DNA from: Sphingobium ummariense RL-3
Lineage (GTDB): Bacteria > Pseudomonadota > Alphaproteobacteria > Sphingomonadales > Sphingomonadaceae
Length of the DNA: 64,000 nt
Reading direction: 5' to 3'
Assembly: GCF_000447205.1 (NCBI RefSeq)
Contig: NZ_AUWY01000074.1
Coordinates: forward strand, 1 to 64,000
Notes under the pieces: model-generated
Database searches by the model: none
The model's input: the letters and a program-made list of their open reading frames with translations, nothing else
What the model was told of the DNA's origin: nothing
Position numbers and translations under genes: made by a program
Shown here: positions 8,569 through 20,656 of the stretch, in pieces
Layout of the letters: the number at the start of each line of letters is the position of its first letter
Position numbering within the stretch: the first letter of the stretch is position 1

Positions 8569-9203
8569 TGATCATCGCTGTCGACGGGCCAGCCGCATCC
8601 GGCAAGGGCACCATCGCCAAGGCGCTGGGCCGCCATTACGGCCTGCCGGTGCTGGACACCGGGCTGCTTTATCGCGCGGTGGGACTGTCCGTGCTCAAGC
8701 AGGGCGGCGATCCCGACCTGGAGGCCGACGCGCTGGCCGCCTGCGACTTCGGCGACGACATCCTTACCGACCCGGCGCTGCGCAGCGAGGCGGTGGGGTC
8801 GCTCGCGTCCCGCGTGTCCGTCCACCAGAGCGTGCGGCAGGCGCTGGTGCAGCGCCAGCGCGACTTCGCAACCCAGCCGGGCGGGGCGATCCTGGACGGG
8901 CGCGACATTGCGACGGTGATCGCGCCCGATGCCGACGCCAAGATCTTCGTGACGGCCAGCGTCCATGTCCGCGCCGAGCGGCGCTATAGGGATGGCCTGG
9001 CGCAGGGCGGCCATCCGGACATGGACAGCCTGATCGCCGACATCCAGGCCCGGGACATCCGGGACATGAGCCGGGACCATGCGCCGTTGAAAATGGCGGA
9101 AGGGGCGGACTTGCTAGATACCAGCGATTTGACTATAGAGCGCGCCATCCAGCAGGCGATCGCGCTCGTGGATGCCCAGCTTGAAGGTCGCCGGCAAGGT
9201 TGA
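8568..9203 (+). CDS. cmk: Cytidylate kinase
   Basis: 211 residues. Phosphorylates CMP and dCMP with ATP. The P-loop GPAASGKGT sits at residues 7-15, followed by LDTGLLYRAVG (CMP site), ILDGRDIATVIAPDA near 105, and RAERRY/RDXXD (RDMSRDHAPLK) near 165. The internal ATG at 8568 is chosen because it begins [14 protein letters not shown] and overlaps the previous stop as TGATG; upstream residues are a shadow. Followed after 170 bases by rpsA, the classical cmk-rpsA pairing. Confidence 0.96.
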   Translation: MIIAVDGPAASGKGTIAKALGRHYGLPVLDTGLLYRAVGLSVLKQGGDPDLEADALAACDFGDDILTDPALRSEAVGSLASRVSVHQSVRQALVQRQRDFATQPGGAILDGRDIATVIAPDADAKIFVTASVHVRAERRYRDGLAQGGHPDMDSLIADIQARDIRDMSRDHAPLKMAEGADLLDTSDLTIERAIQQAIALVDAQLEGRRQG

Positions 9204-9314
9204 CCCGTCAAGGCGTGCGGAGTTTCCGTGCGCCCTTTTCGCTTTTCAAGAACCGGCGTCCCTTAGCCCTTCGTTTCGCGGATGCCCGGGCGGCATGGGG
9301 CCGTGCGGGCTGTT

Positions 9315-9348
9315 TGGCCAAAGACCATCGGACACAACCGGTTGGCCA
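9315..9348 (+). promoter_or_regulatory. Candidate hairpin in the rpsA leader
   Basis: TGGCCAA (9315-9321) can pair with TTGGCCA (9342-9348) around a 20-base loop, ending 12 bases before the GAAGGAAG ribosome site of rpsA. In enterobacteria S1 represses its own translation through leader structure; whether this hairpin does so here is inference. Confidence 0.3.
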
Positions 9349-9373
9349 GCAATGACGAACGAAGGAAGACTTA

Positions 9374-11083
<1,710 letters not shown>

Positions 11084-11106
11084 ACGCTTCGAATGTGCCA
11101 AAATGG

Positions 11107-11137
11107 AACCCGCCGGGGCAATGCCCCGGCGGGTTTT
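11107..11137 (+). terminator. Rho-independent terminator of rpsA
   Basis: Perfect 13-bp stem: AACCCGCCGGGGC pairs with GCCCCGGCGGGTT around loop AAT, followed by TTTTCCTTTATTT. It begins 24 bases after the rpsA stop. Confidence 0.92.
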
Positions 11138-11238
11138 CCTTTATTTATCGGGATCGTTAGCCCGCAGGCCGATTGTCAATAGCCTGCATTTTCATTATGC
11201 CGTTATTCAGTACACCAGAAGGGGGCGCTGGAGGACTG

Positions 11239-11523
11239 ATGATCCGTTCTGAACTGATCCAGAAGTTGGCAGAGGAAAATCCGGAACTCAGCCTTCAGGA
11301 AGTGGAAAAGATCGTCGATCTTTTCTTCAAGGAAATTGTCGATCGCCTGGCGTCGGGCGGACGGGTCGAGCTGCGCGGCTTCGGCGCGTTCACGACCCGC
11401 GCACGCGAAGCCAGGACCGGCCGAAACCCCCGTACCGGTGAGCAGGTGCCGGTATCGGCCAAGCGCGTGCCCTATTTCAAGCCCGGCAAGGAAATGCGCG
11501 AGCGCCTGAACGTCAAGTCCTAG
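11239..11523 (+). CDS. ihfB: Integration host factor beta subunit
   Basis: 94 residues from ATG 11239 ([15 protein letters not shown]), placed eight bases after GGAGGA; the frame extends upstream to 11173 but without family similarity. The DNA-bending beta-arm reads [11 protein letters not shown] near residue 62, with the proline that intercalates into DNA, and GFGAFTTR precedes it. Pairs with IhfA (not in the window) to bend DNA in recombination and transcription. Follows rpsA as in many proteobacteria. Confidence 0.95.
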   Translation: MIRSELIQKLAEENPELSLQEVEKIVDLFFKEIVDRLASGGRVELRGFGAFTTRAREARTGRNPRTGEQVPVSAKRVPYFKPGKEMRERLNVKS

Positions 11524-11577
11524 GTTCGATCCTCCGCTTGACCTGCGTCGCCCGAGCCGTCAGGGACAGGGCCCTGA

Positions 11578-11663
11578 GCGGACGTGGCGAAATCGGTAGA
11601 CGCAGCGGACTTAAAATCCGTTTTCCCCTGGAAGTGCGGGTTCAAGTCCCGCCGTCCGCACCA
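11578..11663 (+). tRNA. tRNA-Leu (TAA)
   Basis: 86 bases with a long variable arm, as class II tRNAs have. Acceptor GCGGACG pairs with CGTCCGC, the anticodon loop CTTAAAA gives TAA, the T-arm is GCGGGTTCAAGTCCCGC, and CCA is encoded. A T-rich stretch after a short AGCC/GGCT stem near 11680-11710 may end transcription. Confidence 0.96.
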
Positions 11664-11757
11664 TATGGCCTGTTTGCGGTAGCCGGTAGGGCTGATTTTT
11701 TTGTAATTTTCTTTCTCCCATGCTGGCTATTTGCCATCCTTGCCGCAATGATGGGGC

Positions 11758-13542
11758 ATGGCCGGAACGATCAACACGCAAAGCTTCAGTGACTCGCTGG
11801 TGATCCTGGGGGCCGCTGGACTGGTCATTCCCGGTTTCGCACGGTTTCGCATCAGCCCGGTGATCGGGTTCATCCTGGTGGGACTGGCGGTCGGCCCGTC
11901 CGGCCTGGGGGCACTGGTGAGCCAGTATCCCTGGCTTTATCACGTCACGATATCCAACCAGGCGGCAATCGAGCCGTTCGCGGAACTGGGCGTCATATTG
12001 CTGCTGTTCTCGATCGGGCTGGAACTGAGCTTCCGACGATTGTGGAGCATGCGCACGCAGGTCTTCGGCGTCGGTGCGGCCGAACTGATCGGCAGCGGAT
12101 TACTGATCGCTGCGGGGCTCTATCTTCTGGGGCAGCCGACGGCCGGGGCCATCGGTCTGGGACTGGCGCTGGCACTGTCCTCGACGGCCGTGGTGCTGCC
12201 CATGGTCGGCACGCAGAGCGCGGTAGGCAGGGCCGCCTTCTCCATGCTGCTGTTCGAGGATCTGGCGCTGGTGCCGATCATCTTCATGCTGGGCGCGCTC
12301 GCGCCGTCCGTGGCGGCGAGCCCGGACGGGGCCTGGCACGAGTTGGTCAGCACATTGCTGAGGGGCGGGATCACCATTGCGGTGATGCTCGTGCTCGGCC
12401 GCTTCTTCCTGCCGCATATCTTCAGCCAGGCCGCGCGGACCAAGAGCCCTGAAGTGTTCCTGGCCGCCAGCCTGCTCGTCGTGATCATCTCCAGCCTCGC
12501 CACGTCTATCGCGGGCCTGTCGCCGATCGTGGGCGCGCTGCTCGCGGGGCTGCTGATCGCGGAGACCGACTATCATGGTGAAGTCGAGGTGATGACGGCG
12601 CCGTTCAAGGGCCTTGCGCTCGGCGTCTTCCTGATCACCGTGGGCATGAGCCTGGATATCCGGGTCATCCTGGCCAACTGGCCCAGCCTGCTGCTGGCGG
12701 TCATGGGCGTCGTCATCGTCAAGACGCTGGTGACGGCGCTGCTGCTTTACATCTCGGGCGCGCGCAAGGGGCTGGCGCTGGAAGTGGGCGTGCTGATGTC
12801 CAGCCCGTCCGAGACCACGCTGATCGTGCTGTCCGCCGCCGCGGCGGCGCAACTGATCCTGCCGTCCACCGCCGCCTTCTGGCAGATCGTGACCGCGATC
12901 GGCCTCACCATCACGCCGGTGCTGGCGAAGATCGGCCATGACATAGCCCGGCGTTTGGAAATGGCGCTGGGCGAGGAACGCGTGGAAGCGGGCGAGGAGC
13001 AGACCGAGGCGGCAGCCGTCGTCATCGGCTTCGGCCGCGTCGGCCATATGGTCTGCGACCTGCTCAAGACCCACAACCAACGCTACATCGTCGTGGAATC
13101 GGACCCCGATGCCGTGGCGGAGGCGCGGCGGAACGGATATCCGATCCTCTTCGGCGACGTCGCTCGGACGGAAATGCTCGACAAGCTGCGGCTGGGCCAC
13201 GCACGCGCGCTGATCCTGACCATGGACGACCCGGTGCTGTCGGTGCGCGTGACGAAGCGGGTGCGCGGCTGGGTGCCGGACCTGCCCATCATCGCCCGCG
13301 CCCGCGACACGGACCATGCGGCCCAGCTCTACAAAGCCGGCGCCAGCGATGCAGTACCCGAAACGCTGGAAAGCTCGCTGCAGCTGGCCGAGACCGCGCT
13401 GGTCGACCTGGGCGTTGCGATGGGGCCGGTGATCGCCTCCATCCACCAGATGCGCGAAGATCTGCGCATGGGGATCAAGGACGCGGCGCACCTGGAACAG
13501 ACGCCCAAGCTGCGACGGCTGCGGCCGGACGAAGTGGGATAG
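11758..13542 (+). CDS. CPA2-family cation:proton antiporter with RCK/TrkA-N domain
   Basis: 594 residues. Twelve or so membrane helices (residues 15-400) of the Na+/H+ or K+/H+ exchanger fold, including LLLFSIGLELS near 80 and the SSTAVVLPM segment near 140. A cytoplasmic Rossmann nucleotide-binding domain follows, starting at VVIGFGRVGHMVCDLL near residue 420 (GxGxxG), as in KefB/KefC and YbaL. Exchanges a monovalent cation for protons at the inner membrane, gated by the bound nucleotide. No kefF/kefG-type ancillary gene is adjacent. Ion unknown. Convergent with the glutaminase gene five bases later. Confidence 0.9.
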   Translation: MAGTINTQSFSDSLVILGAAGLVIPGFARFRISPVIGFILVGLAVGPSGLGALVSQYPWLYHVTISNQAAIEPFAELGVILLLFSIGLELSFRRLWSMRTQVFGVGAAELIGSGLLIAAGLYLLGQPTAGAIGLGLALALSSTAVVLPMVGTQSAVGRAAFSMLLFEDLALVPIIFMLGALAPSVAASPDGAWHELVSTLLRGGITIAVMLVLGRFFLPHIFSQAARTKSPEVFLAASLLVVIISSLATSIAGLSPIVGALLAGLLIAETDYHGEVEVMTAPFKGLALGVFLITVGMSLDIRVILANWPSLLLAVMGVVIVKTLVTALLLYISGARKGLALEVGVLMSSPSETTLIVLSAAAAAQLILPSTAAFWQIVTAIGLTITPVLAKIGHDIARRLEMALGEERVEAGEEQTEAAAVVIGFGRVGHMVCDLLKTHNQRYIVVESDPDAVAEARRNGYPILFGDVARTEMLDKLRLGHARALILTMDDPVLSVRVTKRVRGWVPDLPIIARARDTDHAAQLYKAGASDAVPETLESSLQLAETALVDLGVAMGPVIASIHQMREDLRMGIKDAAHLEQTPKLRRLRPDEVG

Positions 13543-13547
13543 GGGCG

Positions 13548-14483
13548 CTACGACGCCGGGCTGAACACCGACCAGCCGGTGCGCTGGGCCAGTTCCTCCA
13601 GCGCCAGCGTGCCGAGATGGCTGTTGCCGCTGTCGTTGAGGCCGGGCGACCAGACCGCGATCGAAGCGCGGCCCGGCACGATCGCCAATATGCCGCCGCC
13701 CACTCCGGACTTTCCGGGAATACCTACGCGGAAGGCGAAGTCGCCCGAGGCATCGTAATGGCCGCAGGTCAGCATAAGAGCATTGATGCGCCGCGCCCGC
13801 CGGGGAGAGACGACGCGGCCACCCTCTGGATGGTGCCCGTCCAGCATCAGGTAGCGGCCGGCAAGCGCGAGTTGGCGACAGTTCATCTCGATCGCGCACT
13901 GGTGGAAATAGGTGCCCAGGACCAGATCGACCGGATGCCGGATGTTGCCGAAGGCGCTCATATAATGGGCGAGCGCCATGTTGCGGTGGCCTGTGGTGGT
14001 TTCCGACGCGGCGACCGCCTGGTTGACGCGGATGCTGTCGTCGCCCGACAGGTATCGGATGAAGCGGAGCATCTCGCCGATGGCGACGCGCGGCTGGTGG
14101 CCGCCCAGATTGACGTCGGCGACGACAATCGCGCCGGCGTTGATGAAGGGGTTGCGGGGGATACCATGCTCATATTCGAGCTGGGTGATCGAGTTGAAGG
14201 CGTTACCCGAAGGCTCCCGCCCTACCCGTTCCCACAGCTGGTCGCCGACCTTGCCGAGTGCCAGGGTCAGCGCGAAAACCTTCGAGATGGACTGGATGGT
14301 GAAGCCTGTATCGGCATTCCCGCCGGTGAACAGGCCGCCGTCCGCGGTCGCGATGGCAATGCCGAACTGCGCCGGATCGACCTTGGCCAGCTCGGGGATA
14401 TAGCTCGCGACCTGCCCGCGATCCTTTGCTCCCGCCATGGCCGCCGCGATCCCGGCGGTCAGTTCGGCAAGATCCACTGGCAA
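13548..14483 (-). CDS. glsA: Glutaminase
   Basis: 311 residues, the normal size of bacterial GlsA. Hydrolyses glutamine to glutamate and ammonia in the cytoplasm by a beta-lactamase-like serine mechanism. Visible: [10 protein letters not shown] near residue 62 (catalytic Ser-x-x-Lys), [10 protein letters not shown] near 113, and [12 protein letters not shown] near 250. Start ATG 14483 gives [11 protein letters not shown], normal for the family. Single gene, convergent with the antiporter. Other serine hydrolases are ruled out by the whole set of motifs. Confidence 0.94.
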   Translation of the reverse strand: MPVDLAELTAGIAAAMAGAKDRGQVASYIPELAKVDPAQFGIAIATADGGLFTGGNADTGFTIQSISKVFALTLALGKVGDQLWERVGREPSGNAFNSITQLEYEHGIPRNPFINAGAIVVADVNLGGHQPRVAIGEMLRFIRYLSGDDSIRVNQAVAASETTTGHRNMALAHYMSAFGNIRHPVDLVLGTYFHQCAIEMNCRQLALAGRYLMLDGHHPEGGRVVSPRRARRINALMLTCGHYDASGDFAFRVGIPGKSGVGGGILAIVPGRASIAVWSPGLNDSGNSHLGTLALEELAQRTGWSVFSPAS

Positions 14484-14557
14484 TATCCCGCCTTCCCCAT
14501 CATTATGGCCAGGACGATGCTATCGCAAAGCAGCCCGAGAAAGAAGGGCCGCCGCCC

Positions 14558-15079
14558 TCAGGGCGCGGTGATTTCCACGCGGAAACCGCCATCGCCTTCG
14601 GCGACGATGGGATTGGGACCGCCAAGCGAGAAACCCTGCTCGATAGACACGCCACGCGTTCCGGTGTTGCATCCCCCCGACTCGACCGGGCGGGTATAGC
14701 GTGCCGTAAGTTGGTAAGGTGCCATGGGGGGCGAACGATAGGGCTGCCCGTTAATCACGATCTCGACCTGCCGCATCGCCGCCATGCGCGGCCCCTGTTC
14801 GCATGCCGCCGTGCCGGAAACCGGCTCGTTGAGCAAGATACGGGCGGTGGACGCACCGATCGACAGCGGCCCCGCCCACAGCGTCTCCCGGCCGAGCAGT
14901 ACCCGAACCATCACGCGCGTTACGGGGACTGTAGCCCGACTGACAGGCGCGGGATTGAACACCGGCGGGGGCGCTGCTCTGGGCACGGCTATCGATTGCG
15001 TTGGCGGCGTGGGCTCAACGGTGTTTCCATAAGCAGAAGCGCCCGCGAACATCAGCGATGCGGCGATCATCATCTTCAT
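14558..15079 (-). CDS. Hypothetical secreted protein
   Basis: 173 residues. A short signal peptide (MKMMIAASLMFAGASAYG) precedes a proline-rich linker (about residues 20-50) and a small globular part with two cysteines (TAACEQG and ESGGCNTG) that could bond in the periplasm. I do not recognise a family. Lies just downstream of alaS on the same strand (55-base gap) and may be transcribed with it. Confidence 0.6.
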   Translation of the reverse strand: MKMMIAASLMFAGASAYGNTVEPTPPTQSIAVPRAAPPPVFNPAPVSRATVPVTRVMVRVLLGRETLWAGPLSIGASTARILLNEPVSGTAACEQGPRMAAMRQVEIVINGQPYRSPPMAPYQLTARYTRPVESGGCNTGTRGVSIEQGFSLGGPNPIVAEGDGGFRVEITAP

Positions 15080-15134
15080 AAAAGGCTTTCCCTCGAGAGC
15101 GAAAGCCTTGTGAATGCGAAAACTTACCGATCGG

Positions 15135-17804
15135 TTACGCCGCCGGTACGCTCACCAGTGCGGCCTTCACCGTGTCCAGCGCGGCCTGCGCCTTGTCGCC
15201 GTCGGGGCCGCCGCCTTGGGCCATGTCGGGACGGCCGCCACCGCCCTTCCCGCCCAGCGCTTCGACGCCGGCACGAACCAGGTCGACGGCGCTGATCGTG
15301 CCGGTGAGGTCGTCCGTGACGCCTACGGCAATGCTGGCTCGTCCCTCGACGACCGCCAGCACCGCAGACACGCCGCTGCCAAGCGTCGCCTTATTCTGAT
15401 CGACGATGCCGCGCAGTTCCTTGGGATCGAGGCCCTCGATCACCTGTCCGATGAAGCTGACCGACCCGACCTGCTCCGGCCCAGCCGCCTTGGCCGCGCC
15501 GCCGCCGCCCAGCGCCAAGGCCTTCTTCGCTTCGGCCAGTTCGCGTTCCAGCCTGCGGCTCTGCTCGACCAGGGCGGCGATGCGCGCGGGCACATCCTCC
15601 GGCGTGGTCTTGAGCGCGGCGGCGGTCTGGCGCAGCTTGTCGTCGCGCTCGGTCAGCCACAAGCGCGCGGCTTCGCCCGTCAGCGCCTCGATGCGGCGCA
15701 CGCCCGAGGAGACGGCACTTTCCGAGATGATCTTGAACAGAGCGATGTCGCCGGTGGCGTTGACATGGGTGCCGCCGCACAGTTCGACCGAATAATGCAA
15801 TTCCTCGCCCAGCGGCCCCCCGCGGCCCATGGAAAGGACGCGCACTTCATCGCCATATTTCTCGCCGAACAGCGCCATGGCGCCCGCCGCGATGGCGTCG
15901 TCGGGGGTCATCAGGCGCGTATTGACCGCCTCATTATAGCGTATTTGCCCGTTCACATCGGCTTCGACGGCGGCGATCTGCTTGTGGGTCAGCGCTTCGG
16001 GATGCGAGAAGTCGAAGCGCAGGCGGTCGGGCGCGACCAGGCTGCCCTTCTGCGTCACATGCGCGCCCAGTTCCTTGCGTAGCGCGGCGTGGAGCAGGTG
16101 GGTGGCGCTGTGATTGGCGCGGATGCGGTCGCGACGATCGACGTCGATGGCGAGGGATACCGTATCGCCGACCTTGATGCTGCCGGACTCCACCTTCGCC
16201 TTGTGCGCGTGGAGGCGGCCGAGCGGCTTGGACGTGTCCTCGACCGTCGCGGCAAAGCCCGCCTGCGTCGTGATCGTGCCCGCGTCGCCCATCTGGCCGC
16301 CGCTTTCGCCGTAGAATGGCGTCTGGTTGGTGATGATGACGACCTCGTCGCCCGCCGATGCGCTGTCGACGCGCGCGCCGTCCTTGACGATCGCGCGGAC
16401 TTCGCCTTCGCCCCTGGTCGAGGCGTAGCCGATGAATTCGGTGTTGCCGACTTCCTCGGCGATGTCGAACCAGATCTCGTCCGACGCCTTCTCGCCCGAT
16501 CCCTTCCAGGCAGCGCGGGCGGCGGCTTTCTGTTCCGCCATGGCGCTGTCGAAGCCGGCGCGGTCGACGGAAAGGCCCCTGCCCCGCAGCGCGTCCTCGG
16601 TCAGGTCGTAGGGGAAGCCATAGGTGTCGTAGAGCCGGAACGCGGTCTCACCCGGCAAGGTACCACCTTCGGCCATGCCGACGGTGGCTTCGTCCAGAAG
16701 TTTCAGGCCGTTTTCCAGAGTCTTGCGAAACCTTGTTTCCTCGCGGAGCAAGGTTTCCTCGATAAGCGGCTGGGCGCGCACCAGTTCGGGATAAGCGCCG
16801 CCCATTTCCGAGACGAGGCTGGAGACGAGGCGGTACATCAGCGGCTCCTTCGCGCCGATGATGTGCGCGTGGCGCATGGCGCGGCGCATGATGCGGCGGA
16901 GCACATAACCGCGCCCCTCGTTCGCCGGCAGCACGCCGTCGGCGATGAGGAAGCTGGTCGAGCGCAGATGATCGGCGATGACGCGGTGGCTGGCCTTGTA
17001 CTCGCCGTCGGTCGCGGTGCGGGTCAGCGCGCCGCTCTCGGCGATTAGCGCCTTGAAGGTGTCGGTGTCGTAATTGTCGTGGACGCCCTGAAGGACGGCC
17101 GCGATGCGCTCCAGCCCCATGCCGGTGTCGATGCTGGGCCTGGGCAGTTCGGAGACGATCTCGTTCGCTTCCTGCTCATATTGCATGAAGACGAGGTTCC
17201 AGATTTCGACGAAACGGTCGCCATCCTCTTCAGAGCTTCCCGGAGGGCCGCCCCAGATATGATCGCCATGGTCGTAGAAGATCTCCGAGCAGGGACCGCA
17301 GGGGCCGCTGTCGCCCATCGCCCAGAAATTGTCCTTGGTCGGGATGCGGATGATCCGCTCCTCGGGCAGGCCGGCGATCTTCTTCCAGAGATCGAACGCC
17401 TCGTCGTCGGTGTGATAGACGGTGGCGGTCAGCTTCTCCGGCGGGAGGCCCCATTCCTTGGTGAGCAGGGTCCAGGCATGGGTGATCGCCTGCTCCTTGA
17501 AATAGTCGCCGAAGCTGAAATTCCCCAGCATTTCAAAGAAGGTATGGTGGCGCGCGGTGTAGCCGACATTGTCGAGGTCGTTATGCTTGCCGCCAGCGCG
17601 CACCGACTTCTGCGAGGATGTCGCGGTCTTGTAGGGGCGGGTTTCGAGGCCAGTGAAGACATTCTTGAACGGCACCATGCCGGCGTTGACGAACATCAGC
17701 GTCGGATCATTGTGCGGCACCAGCGGCGCCGAAGGAACGATGGTGTGGCCGTTTGCCCCGAAATAGTCGAGGAAGGAGCGGCGAATGTCGTTGGTCGAGG
17801 TCAT
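15135..17804 (-). CDS. alaS: Alanyl-tRNA synthetase
   Basis: 889 residues from ATG 17804 ([15 protein letters not shown]); the frame runs upstream to 17915 without homology. Charges tRNA-Ala. The class II aminoacylation core occupies residues 1-430 ([26 protein letters not shown]). The editing domain has [16 protein letters not shown] near 590 and [12 protein letters not shown] near 690 (zinc ligands HxxxH and CxxxH). The C-terminal region (about 750-889) is the C-Ala dimerisation part with [13 protein letters not shown]. Complete, with no sign of damage. Confidence 0.97.
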   Translation of the reverse strand: MTSTNDIRRSFLDYFGANGHTIVPSAPLVPHNDPTLMFVNAGMVPFKNVFTGLETRPYKTATSSQKSVRAGGKHNDLDNVGYTARHHTFFEMLGNFSFGDYFKEQAITHAWTLLTKEWGLPPEKLTATVYHTDDEAFDLWKKIAGLPEERIIRIPTKDNFWAMGDSGPCGPCSEIFYDHGDHIWGGPPGSSEEDGDRFVEIWNLVFMQYEQEANEIVSELPRPSIDTGMGLERIAAVLQGVHDNYDTDTFKALIAESGALTRTATDGEYKASHRVIADHLRSTSFLIADGVLPANEGRGYVLRRIMRRAMRHAHIIGAKEPLMYRLVSSLVSEMGGAYPELVRAQPLIEETLLREETRFRKTLENGLKLLDEATVGMAEGGTLPGETAFRLYDTYGFPYDLTEDALRGRGLSVDRAGFDSAMAEQKAAARAAWKGSGEKASDEIWFDIAEEVGNTEFIGYASTRGEGEVRAIVKDGARVDSASAGDEVVIITNQTPFYGESGGQMGDAGTITTQAGFAATVEDTSKPLGRLHAHKAKVESGSIKVGDTVSLAIDVDRRDRIRANHSATHLLHAALRKELGAHVTQKGSLVAPDRLRFDFSHPEALTHKQIAAVEADVNGQIRYNEAVNTRLMTPDDAIAAGAMALFGEKYGDEVRVLSMGRGGPLGEELHYSVELCGGTHVNATGDIALFKIISESAVSSGVRRIEALTGEAARLWLTERDDKLRQTAAALKTTPEDVPARIAALVEQSRRLERELAEAKKALALGGGGAAKAAGPEQVGSVSFIGQVIEGLDPKELRGIVDQNKATLGSGVSAVLAVVEGRASIAVGVTDDLTGTISAVDLVRAGVEALGGKGGGGRPDMAQGGGPDGDKAQAALDTVKAALVSVPAA

Positions 17805-17920
17805 GGCCGCGATGTAAGCGAGAGCGCTCCGGCGCACAAGCGGGGCTTTTGGGCGTGGGAAATTGAGGGCCTGGGGCGATTTGGGTGGGAAGGGGACATA
17901 TTTATCGTCACGCAACCTGC

Positions 17921-18138
17921 ATGAGCGCCACCGATTATGATCTCGAACTTGAGCAGTTGGAAGAGCGCGCTACGGGTAAGCTCGCAACCGCCGACACGTT
18001 CGACGGCGCGGCGTTCGAAGCGCTCTCTACAATCATATCTCGGACAAAGCCCGGGACCTTCGAGAAGTGAGCGTTGTTTCGAAGCAAATCCTTCGTTCGC
18101 TGCGGAAAACCGCCGCAAACACTCAAATGACGGCGTGA
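17921..18138 (+). pseudogene. Possible small gene broken by a CT-repeat frameshift
   Basis: The straight reading from ATG 17921 gives 49 residues ([19 protein letters not shown]...) ending at 18070. If two bases are removed in the run gcgCTCTCTac near 18020-18030, the frame continues as a helical stretch (LYNHISDKARDLREV, then VSKQILRSLRKTAANTQ) to the TGA at 18136-18138. The continued peptide keeps the same acidic/basic helical character, which suggests an original protein of about 71 residues. Not recognised. Could be a chance frame or a sequencing slip. Confidence 0.3.
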
Positions 18139-18180
18139 CGGATCCCGTAAATTCATCGCTTAAGACGGATAAAAATTCGT

Positions 18181-20655
18181 TCAGTAGACATCGCGTCGGT
18201 AGCGTCCGGCCTCAGCCAACTCGCTCAGTATCTCTTCGCCCAGCATTTCGGCAAGGGCGGAATGAACGCCTGCAGCCATGCCATCGAGGCTGCCGCACAC
18301 GAGGATGGTTGCCCCGCGAGCGAACCAGTCATCGAGGGAAGAACGGGCGCCGGCGAGAAGATGCTGAACATAGCGACCGCATTCCACATCCCGCGAGAAT
18401 GCGCGGTCCAGTCGAGCTAAAGTCTCGTCCTGCAACCACATCTGCAATTCGGAATCGAAGAAGGCATCATGGGCGCGTTCTCGCTCACCGAACATCAGCC
18501 AATGCCCTTTGCACCCAGCATGTGCCTGCGCGCGCAGGTGAGATCGCAGTCCGGCAATGCCGGTGCCGTTACCGATGAGGATCAACGGCGCGCCATTGGC
18601 CTCGACCCGGAATTCGGGGTTCGGGCGCACGCGCATGGCGACCGTCCCGCCGACTTTGATCCCTGCTGTTAGCCAACCCGAGCCGATACCGAGATTGCCG
18701 TCCGGACGACGTACCTGGCGCACCACCAGATCCACGGTGCCATCCTCAACTATAGACGCGATGGAATATTCCCGCGGGGGCAGAATGGAGTGCGGCAGGC
18801 TGGCCATGACGGCAACGCCCCGCCCGCCATCGCGCCTCGCCGCGTCCACAAATGCCTGCTTGGCGAGCTGGTCAGAAGCGACAGCCGCGCCAGTCCCTTC
18901 CTCAAGAAGCTTGGGCTGCACCTCCGCGAGATCGCCTGCCTGCCAGCGAATGTCGTCGTGCGGAGGCTTGAGCTTCAGATGATAGACCGGAGCGTGCGCG
19001 CTGCCGGGATTAAGAGTCGTCCGTTGCACCAGCGTCCAGTCGGACATTTCGGGTGTCACTGCACGCGCGGGCTCGTGCGCGCCCAGGCTGGCAAGCAGCG
19101 CCTGCCATTCCCGATCGGCGAGCGGATCGTTCCGATCTATCAGGATCGCATCGCGCATGGGCCTCGCGCCGCAGGAGATCAGCCATTGGTCGACCTTTCG
19201 CCCGAAGGCGCAGAAGGCGCGATATTCCCGATCGCCAAGCGCCAGGAGGCCGAACTCCAGATGCGAGAGGTCGATCGATGCCAGCATCCGTCGGGCAAAG
19301 TCCTTGGCCATGTCCGGCGGTTCACCTTCGCCATAGGTGCTCACGACAAGCAACAGGCGCCGGGTTGCGGCGAGCAGCTCCGGCGTCAGCGCGTGCAACT
19401 GCACGACGCGCGCTGACGCGCCTCCGTCCGCGAAAGCTATCGCGGCGTCGCGGGCCTTGAGCTCTGCAGTCCCGGTCTGGCTCGCGAAAGCGATCACAAG
19501 GTCGTTCGGTCCGGCAGGCTTGAGTTCCTTTGCGAGCCTTCGCGCTTGGCGCTGACGCCTCCGTCGGGACAAATAGAGCAGGTAGCCGGTAATCGCGAAC
19601 AAGGGCATCGTCATACTGCTGACGAAGATGATGATGCGACCGCCGATGCCTAAGAATGCGCCGCGATGCACTTCGACCATGCTCTGCGAAACGATCGTGC
19701 CGATCGATCGCGTGTCATAGAGGTCACGGCGGGTTCGCTCGCCCGTCCGTGTGTTGTAGCTGAAGCGATCCCACTGCCGCTCGTGGCGCGCATCTTTCGG
19801 AAGCGCCTGGAGATTGAGGACAGGCTTGCCGGGAGAAGGTGCGCTGATCGCCACCCAGGCGTAGCGATCCCGCGTTTCTTTCCGAAAATTGGCCCAGGCG
19901 CGGTCCAGAGAGACGGACGCGGACTTCTTTGCCTTCGCCGGCGCTTCATCGCCGTCCTTGCCGACGGCCTTGCCGGTCAACGTGTAGGTCGCCGCGCGCC
20001 GATACCAGTCATAGCTCCACCACAGACCCGTCGTCGCGCTCAGCAGATAGGCGGCCAGGACCCATGTGCCGACGATCGCATGCAGGGCTCTCCACATGTT
20101 CCGGCCTGATTTACGAAGGTCCAGAACGAGCCATTCGCGCCAGTCCCCCGCCCGCCGCGGCCAGCGGAGATAGAGGCCCGAGAGCGAAAAGAAGATCAGC
20201 GCCAGCGCCGCGAAGCCTGTTATCTGCCTACCTATTCCCGATCCGCCGCCAGGAAGCGCAAGCCAGCGATGAAGGTCTTCGACCGTGGCAAAGAAGGAAG
20301 CCCCCCGAGGCTCACCGAGCCATTCGCCCGTCGCACGGTCTACCCGGCCATCCAGACGCACAGCTTTGCCCTGCCTCTTTACAAGCCGGACGCCGTGCGA
20401 GCGATCACGCGCCATCTCCCACTCGATCCGCCTGAAGCGGTAGCCGGGATGCTGCGCCTCGACGCGAGCGACGAGCGCGTCCGGGCTGAGATCTGGAGTG
20501 GCTGGGACGCCGCGAAAGAAAAGGGAGGGCGACAAGGCCTCCATGATTTCGTCTTCGAAGCTCATGGTCGCGCCAGTGACGTCCATCACCGCGAGAACCA
20601 GGCCCGCCGTGATGCCGAGAAACCAGTGGGCCTGGAAGATGACGCGCTTCGTCAC
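18181..20655 (-). CDS. PepSY-flavodoxin-FNR fusion reductase (iron/siderophore reductase candidate)
   Basis: 824 residues. The N-terminal 370 residues are a PepSY-associated membrane domain (four helices, first at 8-30, others near 145, 195 and 340). Then comes a flavodoxin domain (LVIAFASQTGTAELKARD near 395), then a cytochrome P450/sulfite reductase-like FAD and NADPH domain: REYSIASI near 610 binds FAD and ILIGNGTGIAGLRSHLR near 690 binds NADPH. It ends in an aromatic residue, as these reductases do. Electrons would pass from NADPH through FAD and FMN to the membrane domain. The GTG start lies one base after the stop of a siderophore receptor gene, so it probably reduces the imported ferric chelate. 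Confidence 0.88.
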   Translation of the reverse strand: MTKRVIFQAHWFLGITAGLVLAVMDVTGATMSFEDEIMEALSPSLFFRGVPATPDLSPDALVARVEAQHPGYRFRRIEWEMARDRSHGVRLVKRQGKAVRLDGRVDRATGEWLGEPRGASFFATVEDLHRWLALPGGGSGIGRQITGFAALALIFFSLSGLYLRWPRRAGDWREWLVLDLRKSGRNMWRALHAIVGTWVLAAYLLSATTGLWWSYDWYRRAATYTLTGKAVGKDGDEAPAKAKKSASVSLDRAWANFRKETRDRYAWVAISAPSPGKPVLNLQALPKDARHERQWDRFSYNTRTGERTRRDLYDTRSIGTIVSQSMVEVHRGAFLGIGGRIIIFVSSMTMPLFAITGYLLYLSRRRRQRQARRLAKELKPAGPNDLVIAFASQTGTAELKARDAAIAFADGGASARVVQLHALTPELLAATRRLLLVVSTYGEGEPPDMAKDFARRMLASIDLSHLEFGLLALGDREYRAFCAFGRKVDQWLISCGARPMRDAILIDRNDPLADREWQALLASLGAHEPARAVTPEMSDWTLVQRTTLNPGSAHAPVYHLKLKPPHDDIRWQAGDLAEVQPKLLEEGTGAAVASDQLAKQAFVDAARRDGGRGVAVMASLPHSILPPREYSIASIVEDGTVDLVVRQVRRPDGNLGIGSGWLTAGIKVGGTVAMRVRPNPEFRVEANGAPLILIGNGTGIAGLRSHLRAQAHAGCKGHWLMFGERERAHDAFFDSELQMWLQDETLARLDRAFSRDVECGRYVQHLLAGARSSLDDWFARGATILVCGSLDGMAAGVHSALAEMLGEEILSELAEAGRYRRDVY

Positions 20656-20656
20656 T

